Shown here piece after piece: positions 53,132 to 61,689 of a DNA stretch of 64,000 bases. Within the stretch, counting starts at the first letter, position 1, and each line of letters begins with the position of its first letter. The translations under genes and the position numbers were made by a program. Under the pieces are notes generated by a model that had not been told where the DNA came from, did no database searches, and saw only the letters and a program-made list of their open reading frames with translations. The stretch is from an uncultured Bacillaceae bacterium (GTDB lineage: Bacteria > Bacillota > Bacilli > Bacillales > Bacillaceae_L): the NCBI GenBank assembly GCA_947497585.1, contig CANMHG010000002.1, forward strand, positions 248,001-312,000, given 5' to 3'.

Positions 53132-53642
53132 ATAAATCTTTTTTAATTTCTCTCACCACATGGCCAAGTTCCGGGAGAATGAGTTTATTCATTGCCAACT
53201 TAACGGCACCTATTGAACCTGGAGTAGAAAAGATAGCAGTATTATTTGAAACACCTGCTATCGCTCTTGATAAAATAGCAGATGAGCCGATATCTTCAGT
53301 GTAACTTAGCATCCTAAATAATTCACCAAATCCTACAATCTCTTTTTCTAAAATCTCCTGTATCGTCTCAATCGTAACATCTCTTTTGGCAATTCCAGTT
53401 CCACCATTCGTTAGGACTACATCAATATTTGGGTTTTCACAACCAGCTAATACTGATTTTTGAATAGCTTCTTTTTCATCTTTTACAATTTCATATTCTA
53501 TGATTTTATGTTCATGTTCAAGAAGAAAGGCTATCATTGCTTTCCCGCTTTTATCGGTTTCCTCTGATCTAGTATCACTTACTGTAATGACCTTACAGTT
53601 CACTGTTAATGGAGCTTGCTGTTTATGTTCAAGTGAACTCAT
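53130..53642 (-). CDS. moaB: molybdenum cofactor biosynthesis protein MoaB
   Basis: A 170-residue MoaB/Mog fold protein that adenylylates molybdopterin. VITVSDTRSEETDKSG (about 18-33) and VLTNGGTGIAKRDVT (about 76-90) are the nucleotide and molybdopterin loops, with GFGELFRMLSY and STPGSIGAVKLA following. Its ATG overlaps the stop of the EcsC-like gene (ATGA), so the two are translationally coupled. Length fits the family. No other Mo-cofactor gene lies in the window. Confidence 0.93.
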   Translation of the reverse strand: MSSLEHKQQAPLTVNCKVITVSDTRSEETDKSGKAMIAFLLEHEHKIIEYEIVKDEKEAIQKSVLAGCENPNIDVVLTNGGTGIAKRDVTIETIQEILEKEIVGFGELFRMLSYTEDIGSSAILSRAIAGVSNNTAIFSTPGSIGAVKLAMNKLILPELGHVVREIKKDL

Positions 53643-54484
53643 AGAGATAGACCTTCCTTTTCCTTTAAATAACGAAGTTGATAATATTTATGTGCGAATT
53701 CAGTTACTTTTCTTGTTAACTGGTAATTCATCCCCGCACCAATTGCCATTCCAATTAACGGAACTCCTTGTACAATCTTCCTTCTAAAGACGATAATTAA
53801 CATAGCTTTCATTAATTGTTTAAGTGGATGTGCCATCCAAGTTACATCAGTAAGCTCCTCACTTCCCTCATAAAAGAAAAAATGTTCATCTGTTCCATCT
53901 AGTTCATCAATTAAACTCTTCCAGGCTTTGTGCTGAATGGAGTTTGGCAGGGTTGCTGCATGGAACACCTTTAGAGAAGTCATCATTTCGTGTGGTGTAT
54001 TTACCTCATATCCATATGTCATAGCAATTAATTGGACCACTCGTAAATTAATAATTGTCATCGCTGGAAGGTCCGAACCAAGTAATAATACACCGCCTGT
54101 TCCGGTCAAACCACCTTGCGCAACTGAATATAATCTATGTTTAGCAATTTGATGATCAGCTAGATAAATCAACTGGTCAATTGATAGGTTTTTTAGATCA
54201 CTAACATCTTCTATGTCCTTATAAAAGGTTCGGGCTGATGTAATTATTCGTTGACGGGCATCCATCTGAAGCTGAGTTCCTTGAATAGCTGCATGCAAAT
54301 GAAAAAGCATGTTATCTAATTTAAGAAAAAATTCGCTCCTAACTTCCTCTGGAATTAACTCAAAAGCTCTTTCTAACCATTTATTGTAAGTTGCTTCAAA
54401 GTCAGTTGGTTCATATTGATAAAGCTTTTGTTCCCATGTTTTAATTTCTTCTATTACTTGTTTTTCTCTTGCAGTTAAACTCAA
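53639..54484 (-). CDS. EcsC family protein
   Basis: A 281-residue protein of the EcsC family, whose founding member is encoded with the ABC transporter EcsAB in B. subtilis. QGGLTGTGGVLLLGSDLPAM (about 121-140) and IGMAIGAGMNYQLTRKVTEFA (split near 246) are two Gly-rich, weakly hydrophobic blocks conserved in the family. The start is TTG, 8 nt from GGGAGG. It overlaps moaB by four bases. No ABC transporter genes are near. Function unknown; peripheral membrane association is possible. Confidence 0.82.
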   Translation of the reverse strand: MSLTAREKQVIEEIKTWEQKLYQYEPTDFEATYNKWLERAFELIPEEVRSEFFLKLDNMLFHLHAAIQGTQLQMDARQRIITSARTFYKDIEDVSDLKNLSIDQLIYLADHQIAKHRLYSVAQGGLTGTGGVLLLGSDLPAMTIINLRVVQLIAMTYGYEVNTPHEMMTSLKVFHAATLPNSIQHKAWKSLIDELDGTDEHFFFYEGSEELTDVTWMAHPLKQLMKAMLIIVFRRKIVQGVPLIGMAIGAGMNYQLTRKVTEFAHKYYQLRYLKEKEGLSL

Positions 54485-54565
54485 GCTTAAAACCTCCCGC
54501 TACCATTTTTACCTTATTATGTATTATAACATAATTAGAGCCTTCACCCTCATGAGTTATATGTA

Positions 54566-54606
54566 CAACAAAAAACCAGGTGATCTCAAGTAATCACCCG
54601 GTTTTG
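54566..54606 (-). terminator. terminator after ackA
   Basis: AAAACCGGGTGAT / ATCACCTGGTTTT stem and TTTTTTG on the minus strand. Confidence 0.85.
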
Positions 54607-54608
54607 GT

Positions 54609-55796
54609 TTATTGAGCTAATCTAACAACATCCCTTGCAATCATCACTTCTTCGTTAGTAGGTATTACAAGAACTTTAACAGGGGAGTGTGGGTAGCTAA
54701 TAAATGCTTCTTCTCCACGTACCTTGTTTAATGTAGGATCCCAATATACTCCCATAAATTCTAAACCTCTTAGTACTCGAGCACGAATCGTATCACTATT
54801 TTCGCCAATACCAGCCGTAAAGATAATTGCATCAACCCCAGACATCCTTGCTGCATATGACCCTAAATATTTATGAATCCTGCTTGCAAAGACCTCTAAT
54901 GCTAATACCGCACGCTCATTTCCTTGTTCAGCCTGTTGCTCTATATCCCTTAAATCACTAGAAAAGCCAGAAACACCAAGTATACCACTTTTCTTATTTA
55001 AGACATCTAGTACTTCGTCAGCAGTTTGCCCCGTCTTTTCCATAATATAAGGAATTAATGCAGGGTCAATGTTACCAGATCTCGTACCCATTGCCACACC
55101 AGCTAAGGGAGTGAAACCCATCGAGGTATCAATGGACTTGCCACCCTCAATCGCTGCAATACTAGCACCATTGCCTAAGTGACAAGATATTAAGCGAAGC
55201 TGTTCCTTTGGCCTACCAAGCAGTTGGGCAGCCCTTTCCGAAATATATTTATGGGATGTCCCATGAAATCCATATTTTCTAATACCGTATTTTTCATAAT
55301 ACTCATATGGCAAGCTATATAAGAATGATTTTTCAGGCATCGTTTGATGAAAGGCAGTATCGAAAACTGCTACTGCAGGAACATCAGGTAAGACCTCTTT
55401 AAAGGCCTTAATACCGGTTATATTAGCTGGATTATGTAAAGGCGCTAGTTCAGATAATTCTTCTATTTTTCCAATGATTTCATCGGTCAATAAAACAGAG
55501 TCATTAAAGATTTCGCCACCATGAACCACTCGATGACCAATACCTTGTATTTCATTTAAGGACTGAATGATCCCAAGATCCGTTAGTTTTGCAAGTAATA
55601 TTTTTACGGCAACAGAATGGTCACGTATTTCTGTCGTTTCTGTTTGTTTATTTCCGTTCACTGTTATATTAAAAATGGCATTATCCAGCCCTATACGCTC
55701 AACTAGCCCTTTTGTTACAACTTCTTCACTAGGCATTTCAAATAATTGAAACTTTAAGGAAGAGCTTCCTGCATTTATTGCAATAATTTTAGACAT
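54609..55796 (-). CDS. ackA: acetate kinase
   Basis: A 395-residue ASKHA-fold kinase that converts acetyl phosphate and ADP to acetate and ATP in overflow metabolism. [16 protein letters not shown], the catalytic Arg/His loops [11 protein letters not shown] and [10 protein letters not shown], and [20 protein letters not shown] are intact. AGGAGG precedes the ATG. In B. subtilis CcpA activates this gene through a cre; I could not find a convincing cre in the 170-nt upstream gap, only a weak TTGCAC-16-TATACG promoter pair. Confidence 0.97.
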   Translation of the reverse strand: MSKIIAINAGSSSLKFQLFEMPSEEVVTKGLVERIGLDNAIFNITVNGNKQTETTEIRDHSVAVKILLAKLTDLGIIQSLNEIQGIGHRVVHGGEIFNDSVLLTDEIIGKIEELSELAPLHNPANITGIKAFKEVLPDVPAVAVFDTAFHQTMPEKSFLYSLPYEYYEKYGIRKYGFHGTSHKYISERAAQLLGRPKEQLRLISCHLGNGASIAAIEGGKSIDTSMGFTPLAGVAMGTRSGNIDPALIPYIMEKTGQTADEVLDVLNKKSGILGVSGFSSDLRDIEQQAEQGNERAVLALEVFASRIHKYLGSYAARMSGVDAIIFTAGIGENSDTIRARVLRGLEFMGVYWDPTLNKVRGEEAFISYPHSPVKVLVIPTNEEVMIARDVVRLAQ

Positions 55797-55967
55797 TATA
55801 TAATCCTCCTAATCATTCTACATCCAAGGTGACTACGTATATTATCTCGGTTATTTTGTGCAAAATGAGTAAATTTATTTCCCACCCATTTTATTTAACC
55901 ATTGAGAATTACATATTATCAATATGTAGGATAGAAAGGTGCTTTTTTTGTCAAATATATATGTCTA

Positions 55968-56969
55968 TTAAACAGGGCTAGACTCTGATTTTTCTTCTTT
56001 AAACCATTCATTAATTCTTTCAATAATATCATTCATAGCAACTTTATTTGAGAACTTAGGTAAGTCTACTAATAGAGCCTGCTTAGGAGGGGTTATATCT
56101 GTTCCCTTTTTTTGTAGAATAAAAATACTCTTAGCAGCACTTTCACTCGCAAACAGAGAAATAGGGAGTTGAATCAACCCTTGAATATAACTGTTCTCTT
56201 TTATATATTGGTTTAATTTAACTGCTTGTTCACTACTAAACAGGGAATTTGGTATTAAGAAGAGTAAATAACCTCCCTCTTTAACTTGTTTCATGCTTTG
56301 CTCAATAAATAAATGGTGTGAGTATGAATGACCCTTCTCTGCACGTAATTCAAACTTCTCTGCACCGATATCATTTGGATAATATCCAACTGGTAAATCA
56401 CTAACAACCAAGTCAACTGGTTCGATAAATAGCTGCTCTAAGCTATCCTGATTAAATAACTGAATCGAATGCTGTTGGAGATTTGCACTTACATAAGCTA
56501 GCTTTACTAATAGGTCATCAATATCAACACCAAAGCCAGTTATTTCTTTGTTGCTATTTTGATTCAATATAGTTGTTAACAGATTGCCTGAACCAATTGC
56601 TGGATCTAAGATTGTAAAATTACTTTTCTTTTCCATCAGTTTCGTTATTAAGTAGCTAATAAATAGACCGACTGTGTCAGGTGTCATTTGATGATTTGGT
56701 TGTGAGCTATTTTTCATTCCTTTTAGGATGAGAAGCTGAAATGCTTTTCTAATTTCCTCATTTGAAAACTTGTCCATTTTTATCAGACTGTACTCTTTTT
56801 CAAGTCTTTTTTTGGTAAGCTCTGAAACTTCATCTTGAAGGATTGTTTCGTGGAATAGATTTTCACCTGTTTCGGCAATTGCCTCTAAATAGGAACATGA
56901 AAGTTCCTCTTGAAGTATTTCTGCTGTTTTATTTAGGACTGTAAAAAGATGTTCGACAGGAGAGTTCAC
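55968..56969 (-). CDS. ytxK: class I SAM-dependent DNA-methyltransferase-like protein YtxK
   Basis: A 333-residue methyltransferase-fold protein. The N-terminal helical part (about 1-90) is followed by the AdoMet motif FTILDPAIGSGNLLTTIL (about 117-134). The position of the catalytic N/D-P-P-Y/F is DLVVSDLPVGYYP, so the usual target-binding loop is altered. The real start is the GTG with AGGAGG 7 nt upstream; an open frame continues another 55 codons but runs through a repeat element and is spurious. It lies between tpx and ackA as in B. subtilis. Target unknown. Confidence 0.88.
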   Translation of the reverse strand: MNSPVEHLFTVLNKTAEILQEELSCSYLEAIAETGENLFHETILQDEVSELTKKRLEKEYSLIKMDKFSNEEIRKAFQLLILKGMKNSSQPNHQMTPDTVGLFISYLITKLMEKKSNFTILDPAIGSGNLLTTILNQNSNKEITGFGVDIDDLLVKLAYVSANLQQHSIQLFNQDSLEQLFIEPVDLVVSDLPVGYYPNDIGAEKFELRAEKGHSYSHHLFIEQSMKQVKEGGYLLFLIPNSLFSSEQAVKLNQYIKENSYIQGLIQLPISLFASESAAKSIFILQKKGTDITPPKQALLVDLPKFSNKVAMNDIIERINEWFKEEKSESSPV

Positions 56970-56991
56970 TCCGATTCCTCCTTTGTATACT

Positions 56992-57119
56992 GTTGATTTT
57001 AGCTGCAGGCACTCGCTTTCCGCGGGCGGTCCGTGAGCCTCCTCGGCGCTTTGCGCCTGTGGGGTCTCACTTTGACGCGCTTCTCCCGCAGGAGTCTCGT
57101 GCCTACAGCTAAAATCAAC
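56992..57119 (-). repeat. intergenic repeat, class II, copy 8
   Basis: Ends GTTGATTTTAGCTG / CAGCTAAAATCAAC are perfect 14-bp complements and differ from copies 5 and 7 by paired changes. The core is otherwise near-identical to copy 5. It ends 22 nt before the ytxK start, with the ribosome site in between. Confidence 0.93.
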
Positions 57120-57147
57120 TGATATCAGATTCACAAAAATTTACCGA

Positions 57148-57188
57148 AATAAAAGGTGTCAGAGGTTCAACCCTGACACCTTTTTTTC
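57148..57188 (-). terminator. terminator after tpx
   Basis: AAAGGTGTCAG / CTGACACCTTT stem followed by TATTTCGG on the minus strand, next to the tpx stop. Confidence 0.75.
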
Positions 57189-57689
57189 TTACTTAGCTGC
57201 TTTCACTGCTTCAATTGCAGCTTCATAATTAGGGTGATTTGTTGCTTCACTTACATACTCCACATGAGTAACTTTGTCATTGCTATCTACAACAAATACT
57301 GCACGAGCTAATAAACGTAATTCTTTAATATGTACACCATATGCTTCACCAAAAGATAAATCGCGGTGGTCAGAAACTGTTTGAACATTTTCAATCCCAT
57401 TAGCTCCGCACCAACGTTTTTGAGCAAAAGGTAAGTCAACACTTACAGTTAACACCTTTACATTACCTAAGCTTGCAGACTCTTCATTAAAACGGCGTGT
57501 TTGAGCATCACAAACACCAGTATCAATAGATGGTACCACGCTAATTAAACGTACTGAACCCTTTGAGTCAGCCAATGTAACTGGAGATAAATCATTAGCT
57601 AGTACTGTAAAATCAGGTGCTGTATCTCCAACCTTCACTTCATTACCTAATAGTGTTACTGGATTATTTTTAAATGTTATGTTTGCCAT
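57189..57689 (-). CDS. tpx: thiol peroxidase
   Basis: A 166-residue atypical 2-Cys peroxiredoxin. The peroxidatic Cys60 lies in [15 protein letters not shown] and the resolving Cys94 in KRWCGANG; the catalytic Thr57 and Arg are conserved. It reduces hydroperoxides using thioredoxin. Length equals the family norm. AGGAGG is seven bases before the ATG. It precedes ytxK in the same direction, with its own terminator, so it is probably monocistronic. Confidence 0.97.
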   Translation of the reverse strand: MANITFKNNPVTLLGNEVKVGDTAPDFTVLANDLSPVTLADSKGSVRLISVVPSIDTGVCDAQTRRFNEESASLGNVKVLTVSVDLPFAQKRWCGANGIENVQTVSDHRDLSFGEAYGVHIKELRLLARAVFVVDSNDKVTHVEYVSEATNHPNYEAAIEAVKAAK

Positions 57690-57789
57690 TGTAGTTCCTC
57701 CTAATATTTATGATATGTACAGTGTAAATCATAGCTTTATCAATGATTTATTGCAATTATAAAGTACCAAATATATGTATTTTAAAATC

Positions 57790-57826
57790 AAAAAAATAAG
57801 TTAACTGCCCTTCCAGACAGTTAACC
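57790..57826 (-). terminator. terminator after ytfJ
   Basis: GTTAACTG / CAGTTAAC stem, 10-nt loop, then TTATTTTTTTG on the minus strand. Confidence 0.75.
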
Positions 57827-57832
57827 AATGTA

Positions 57833-58306
57833 TTAAATGTCAAAATCCTGTTTTGAAACTTGTTGTTGCCCAACTTGATTCGATTGGTTGTTTTGTTGTC
57901 CTTGGTTATTCTTCTTAAACATTTGTTGAATTTTATCTACTGCTTGGGGTGCTAGTTCAAGAATTTTTTCATATAAATGAGTACTTTCATCTAGATGTAA
58001 TAGTTTAACACCTGATGCATTTACAATTAGGAAAGCAATTGGAGTAATGGAAACCCCACCACCACTTCCTCCACCAAACGGAAGCTTTGGCCCACCACTT
58101 TGTTGTTGATCACCTTTGTTTTCTTGCTGTCCTGCTTGGAACTCACTACCACCGGCTGCAAAGCCAAAACCAACCTTTGAAACTGTAAGGATAACACTTC
58201 CATCTGGAGTTTCAACTGGATCACCTATGATAGTATTCACATCAATCATTTGTTTAAGGTTTTCCATTGCTGTGGTCATTAATCCTTGAATAGGATGTTC
58301 GGACAT
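57833..58306 (-). CDS. ytfJ: GerW family sporulation protein YtfJ
   Basis: A 157-residue protein of the YtfJ/GerW family, made in the forespore and needed for normal germination in B. subtilis. Conserved blocks are HPIQGLMTTAMENLKQMIDV, VSKVGFGFAAGGSEF and a Gly-rich linker (GGGSGGGVSITPIAFLIV). The tail (about 128-157) is an Asn/Gln-rich low-complexity segment that looks variable between species. It lies 17 nt downstream of ytfI in the same operon. No enzymatic motif. Confidence 0.9.
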   Translation of the reverse strand: MSEHPIQGLMTTAMENLKQMIDVNTIIGDPVETPDGSVILTVSKVGFGFAAGGSEFQAGQQENKGDQQQSGGPKLPFGGGSGGGVSITPIAFLIVNASGVKLLHLDESTHLYEKILELAPQAVDKIQQMFKKNNQGQQNNQSNQVGQQQVSKQDFDI

Positions 58307-58323
58307 TCTTACTACCTCCTATA

Positions 58324-59019
58324 TTAAACTGATTTGTTTTGGTTACCTGATAACATGGATAGTGGCTTTGTTTTAAATTTAGGTAATCCACCTTTCCAAT
58401 ATTTGACCAGTCTAATTCCTGCTAATATAGCATGCCCTATCCTAAAGTGAAAAATACATGATAATTTCGTTTCGGAGATTGGGATTTGAAAGGACGGCGT
58501 TATTGAAATAGTTGGATGTACCATCAATTTCATATATTGACTAATCACTCCTATTAGTGTTCCTTTTAAGGACCATCCTAATCCAACAATTAATCCAGTT
58601 TGCGCAGCATCCCCTATACCAAGGGTTGTATGCCAATTAAATTTAGTTATATAAACATTATTTAAGAATAGCCGTACAATTTTATGTATGTTCACAACAT
58701 GTCTTACTAATGTTGTTGTATCTTCAATACCTAAAAAAATATCCCTAGGTGTAAATTTGTTTTTCCCTTTATTACTCTTGTCTGTCTGGTCACCTGCATT
58801 CTCTTCGTGATTAACAACAATTCCTGGTGATTCTTTGTCTATTTTGATTAACGGTATTTTAATTGTATAGCGGATTATTCCAGACCAAGCAAAAAGTTTA
58901 ATAACTATATGGTCATCATCACCCGCGTGGTGAATGTCAATAATAACTTTTAGTTTAGTAATTGAAACAATGATGAGTAAAAATACTAATATTCCAACTA
59001 TTGTTAGTAGCCAATTCAC
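58324..59019 (-). CDS. ytfI: DUF2953 membrane-anchored protein YtfI
   Basis: A 231-residue protein with one N-terminal helix (about 3-25, LLTIVGILVFLLIIVSITKL) followed by a beta-rich region and a second amphipathic stretch around 150-165. The block WHTTLGIGDAAQTGLIVGLGWS is characteristic of DUF2953. The start is GTG after AGGGTGG. It is paired with ytfJ and is expected to act in sporulation or germination with it, though its biochemical role is unknown. Confidence 0.82.
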   Translation of the reverse strand: MNWLLTIVGILVFLLIIVSITKLKVIIDIHHAGDDDHIVIKLFAWSGIIRYTIKIPLIKIDKESPGIVVNHEENAGDQTDKSNKGKNKFTPRDIFLGIEDTTTLVRHVVNIHKIVRLFLNNVYITKFNWHTTLGIGDAAQTGLIVGLGWSLKGTLIGVISQYMKLMVHPTISITPSFQIPISETKLSCIFHFRIGHAILAGIRLVKYWKGGLPKFKTKPLSMLSGNQNKSV

Positions 59020-59063
59020 TTAGAGTACACCACCCTTCCCTCAATCTTTCAGTATCACCTTGT

Positions 59064-59103
59064 AAAAAAAAAATAAACCTACTAATTCAATCTAGTAGGT
59101 TTA
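59064..59103 (-). terminator. terminator after yteJ
   Basis: AAACCTACTA / TAGTAGGTTT stem followed by TTTTTTTTTT on the minus strand. Confidence 0.85.
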
Positions 59104-59114
59104 AAATTAAACGA

Positions 59115-59615
59115 TTATCTTTCATGTATTACCGTTGTATCTGCGAATATATCGTGGAGACCTTGTTTTTTGGGTAAAAAGGCCACTAAGATAAAGCCAA
59201 TGAATAAAAATTTTGATATAAACTTACCAATAAACTCTCTAAAAAAGACAGTAGACCACTTAATGTTCTCACCATGTAGCTCTATCACCTTTAGACCAAA
59301 TATCATTTTTCCTAATGTTTGGCTTAAAAATTTTGTCATAAGTACAAAATACAAGTAAAATGTGATAGCAGTTGCTACCGAGCTGATTGCAAACATATTT
59401 GAATCTGATAAAGGAAAATCAAAATAACGTAATACAGGATAGATTATAATTCGATTAATACTCCCAATTACAATTAAGTCCACTAAGTATGCCCAAAATC
59501 TCATCCAAAATCCAGCATAAGGTAGTGCAGAATTGGTAGGCATTGTCCGGGAGTTATCCTGCTTAATCACTTCTTCTACTTTATCTTCATTTGATTGTAC
59601 TATTGTATGATCCAT
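59115..59615 (-). CDS. yteJ: RDD family membrane protein YteJ
   Basis: A 166-residue membrane protein with an acidic, Asn-rich cytoplasmic N terminus (about 1-30) and three or four helices. The RDD domain (about 35-160) starts YAGFWMRFWAYLVDLIVIGS and contains LGKMIFGLKVI. In B. subtilis SppA and YteJ work together: YteJ restrains SppA and both contribute to lantibiotic resistance. Here the ATG lies 14 nt downstream of sppA, in the same operon. AGGGGGAG sits eight bases from this ATG; the GTG three codons earlier abuts it. Confidence 0.87.
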   Translation of the reverse strand: MDHTIVQSNEDKVEEVIKQDNSRTMPTNSALPYAGFWMRFWAYLVDLIVIGSINRIIIYPVLRYFDFPLSDSNMFAISSVATAITFYLYFVLMTKFLSQTLGKMIFGLKVIELHGENIKWSTVFFREFIGKFISKFLFIGFILVAFLPKKQGLHDIFADTTVIHER

Positions 59616-59629
59616 TTCTCCCACTCCCC

Positions 59630-60643
59630 CTATTCAGCATATAAATACATTAAACGTGGTGAGTTTGGCTGTGACAATATCTTCATTAACCCTGCCATCT
59701 CAAAGTCATCACTAAAGATTCTTTGTGCACCCATAGAAAAAATAGAACCAAATCCATAATTGCTTTCATATTCAACTACTCTTATATTCCCTAAATTATG
59801 GTCGTTTTTCATGGCTTCGACAGCATCTTCAAAATAACCAAGCTCGTCAACTAGGTTTAATTCCTTTGCCTGTCTACCATCATAAATACGCCCGTCAGCA
59901 ATTTTCTTAACCTGAGATTCAGATAGATTACGACCTTCTGAAATAACCTCAACAAACCCAGAATACGCATTGTCAACCAACGACTGCAAGATTTGGCGCT
60001 CTTCTTCGGTCATATCACGAGTTGGTGACATGATATCTTTATATGGACCACTCTTTATTGTTTGAAACTCTACTCCATATTTTTCGGCTAGCCCACCATA
60101 GTTAATACCTTGCATTATTACTCCAAGTGAACCGGTAAGTGTATCTGGAACAGCATAAATTTTATCTGCAGGAGCAGAAATATAATATCCTCCTGAAGCT
60201 GCCATTGTTCCCATTGACACATATACAGGTTTCTTTGTTTTTTCTTTGAATTCTACAAGCTTATCATGAATTTGTGCGCTTTCTACAACCCCTCCACCGG
60301 GTGAATTCACACGAACCACAATTCCTTTAACTGTAGAGTCTTCAGTTGCAGACTTAATCATTTCTAAAAGAGTGTGATGATTATATCCTGCTGTATCAAA
60401 TATAGAAGGGACAGTCTGACCAGTGTCTTGAATAACTCCATTAATATTTAACACTAAAATTTTATTTGTACCGCTTCCTTCAATTAGAACATTTTCAATA
60501 AATTGATCTTCGGTTGTTCCAAGGAAATTTTCTGACCATCCTCCGAAATCTTTAAATGCAACTGCAGTAGCAAAATTAATTATGATAGAAAAAATAAATA
60601 ATCCCGCTGCAATCCCTAAAGCTGCCCACCGTTTGCCATTCAT
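59630..60643 (-). CDS. sppA: signal peptide peptidase SppA
   Basis: A 337-residue membrane-bound serine protease. The N-terminal helix (about 7-28) anchors an extracytoplasmic crotonase-fold domain. The catalytic dyad is Ser150 in MAASGGYYISA and Lys202 in SGPYKDIMSP, matching Ser147/Lys199 of the B. subtilis enzyme. The motif RVNSPGGGV forms the oxyanion/binding ridge. It degrades remnant signal peptides and works with YteJ. AAGGAGG lies six bases before the ATG. Confidence 0.95.
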   Translation of the reverse strand: MNGKRWAALGIAAGLFIFSIIINFATAVAFKDFGGWSENFLGTTEDQFIENVLIEGSGTNKILVLNINGVIQDTGQTVPSIFDTAGYNHHTLLEMIKSATEDSTVKGIVVRVNSPGGGVVESAQIHDKLVEFKEKTKKPVYVSMGTMAASGGYYISAPADKIYAVPDTLTGSLGVIMQGINYGGLAEKYGVEFQTIKSGPYKDIMSPTRDMTEEERQILQSLVDNAYSGFVEVISEGRNLSESQVKKIADGRIYDGRQAKELNLVDELGYFEDAVEAMKNDHNLGNIRVVEYESNYGFGSIFSMGAQRIFSDDFEMAGLMKILSQPNSPRLMYLYAE

Positions 60644-60836
60644 ATGTATTACTCCTCCTTAACAATCTGTCACATATTATTACGAACTTGATCATTAATA
60701 GTTTCAAGAAAATGGTACACTATATTCAAAAGCTGTGCATGTAACCATTTAATACTAGCTTATTTTGGATAAGAGAATCAATTAATAGATATTGTACATC
60801 ATAGTATTTAGAAAGAAAGCTTAAGGAGGTTTAAAG

Positions 60837-61637
60837 ATGCCACATCGTCGAAATATTTATTTTTTCTATAAAAAAGAACCTGAAATAATGAATGAAATTA
60901 AACCACTCTTCGAGATGGCCGAAAGATATAATTTTACCATCGTTAATGATCACACTACTGCAAATATTATAGTAAGTATTGGTGGAGACGGTACTTTTCT
61001 TCAAGCTGTTCGTCAAACAAATTTCCGAGATGACTGCTTATATGCAGGTATCTCTACATCTGGTTCATTAAGTATGTACTGTGACTTTCATCTTAAGGAT
61101 ATCGAAAAAATGATTGAAGCAATGAATCTCGAACAAATAGAAGTTAGACGATATCCAACAATTGAAGTTCAAGTCGACAATACAGCTTCATTTTATTGTT
61201 TAAATGAATGCTCTATCCGTTCCCCAATTATTAAAACCTTTGTGATTGATGTTTATATTGATGATTTACATTTTGAAACCTTTAGGGGTGACGGAATGCT
61301 TGTTGCTACTCCTACTGGAAGTACCGCCTATAATAAATCAGTAAATGGGGCGGTTGTGGACCCTCTTTTACCTTGTTTGCAAATTAGTGAACTGGCTTCT
61401 CTTAACACAAGTCAATATCGTACATTAGGCTCCTCATTCATACTAAGTGGTTCTAGAAAGTTAAAACTTCGAGTTGTCCAAGACGGAAATGACTTTCCAA
61501 TCATCGGTATGGATAATGAAGCTGTAAGCATTCGCCATGTAGATCAAATTGATGTAAGACTTAGCGACAAAGTTATTAAAATGGTTAAGTTAAAAGATAA
61601 TTCCTTCTGGGAAAAAGTGAAAAGAATCTTTCTATAA
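60837..61637 (+). CDS. nadK2: NAD kinase (second paralogue, YtdI type)
   Basis: A 266-residue ATP-NAD kinase. The diacylglycerol-kinase-like GGDGT motif is at residues 49-53, followed by NECSIRSPIIKT and the NAD-binding TPTGSTAYNKSVNGA. It makes NADP from NAD; Bacillus carries two such enzymes and this position beside sppA corresponds to the ytdI copy. It is a single-gene unit with AAGGAGG before the ATG and a strong terminator. It is the only plus-strand gene between 53.1 and 64 kb. Confidence 0.94.
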   Translation: MPHRRNIYFFYKKEPEIMNEIKPLFEMAERYNFTIVNDHTTANIIVSIGGDGTFLQAVRQTNFRDDCLYAGISTSGSLSMYCDFHLKDIEKMIEAMNLEQIEVRRYPTIEVQVDNTASFYCLNECSIRSPIIKTFVIDVYIDDLHFETFRGDGMLVATPTGSTAYNKSVNGAVVDPLLPCLQISELASLNTSQYRTLGSSFILSGSRKLKLRVVQDGNDFPIIGMDNEAVSIRHVDQIDVRLSDKVIKMVKLKDNSFWEKVKRIFL

Positions 61638-61684
61638 AAGGAAAACAGACAGCCAATATCATATGGCTGTCTGTTTTCCTTTTG
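61636..61684. terminator. bidirectional terminator between NAD kinase and ytcI
   Basis: AAAAGGAAAACAGACAGCC / GGCTGTCTGTTTTCCTTTT, 19-bp perfect stem, shared by the two convergent genes. Confidence 0.9.
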
Positions 61685-61689
61685 ATATA

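Noticed and set aside
55797..55967. A cre site for ackA
   Set aside because: No sequence with the central CG and flanking TG/CA pattern was found in the gap.
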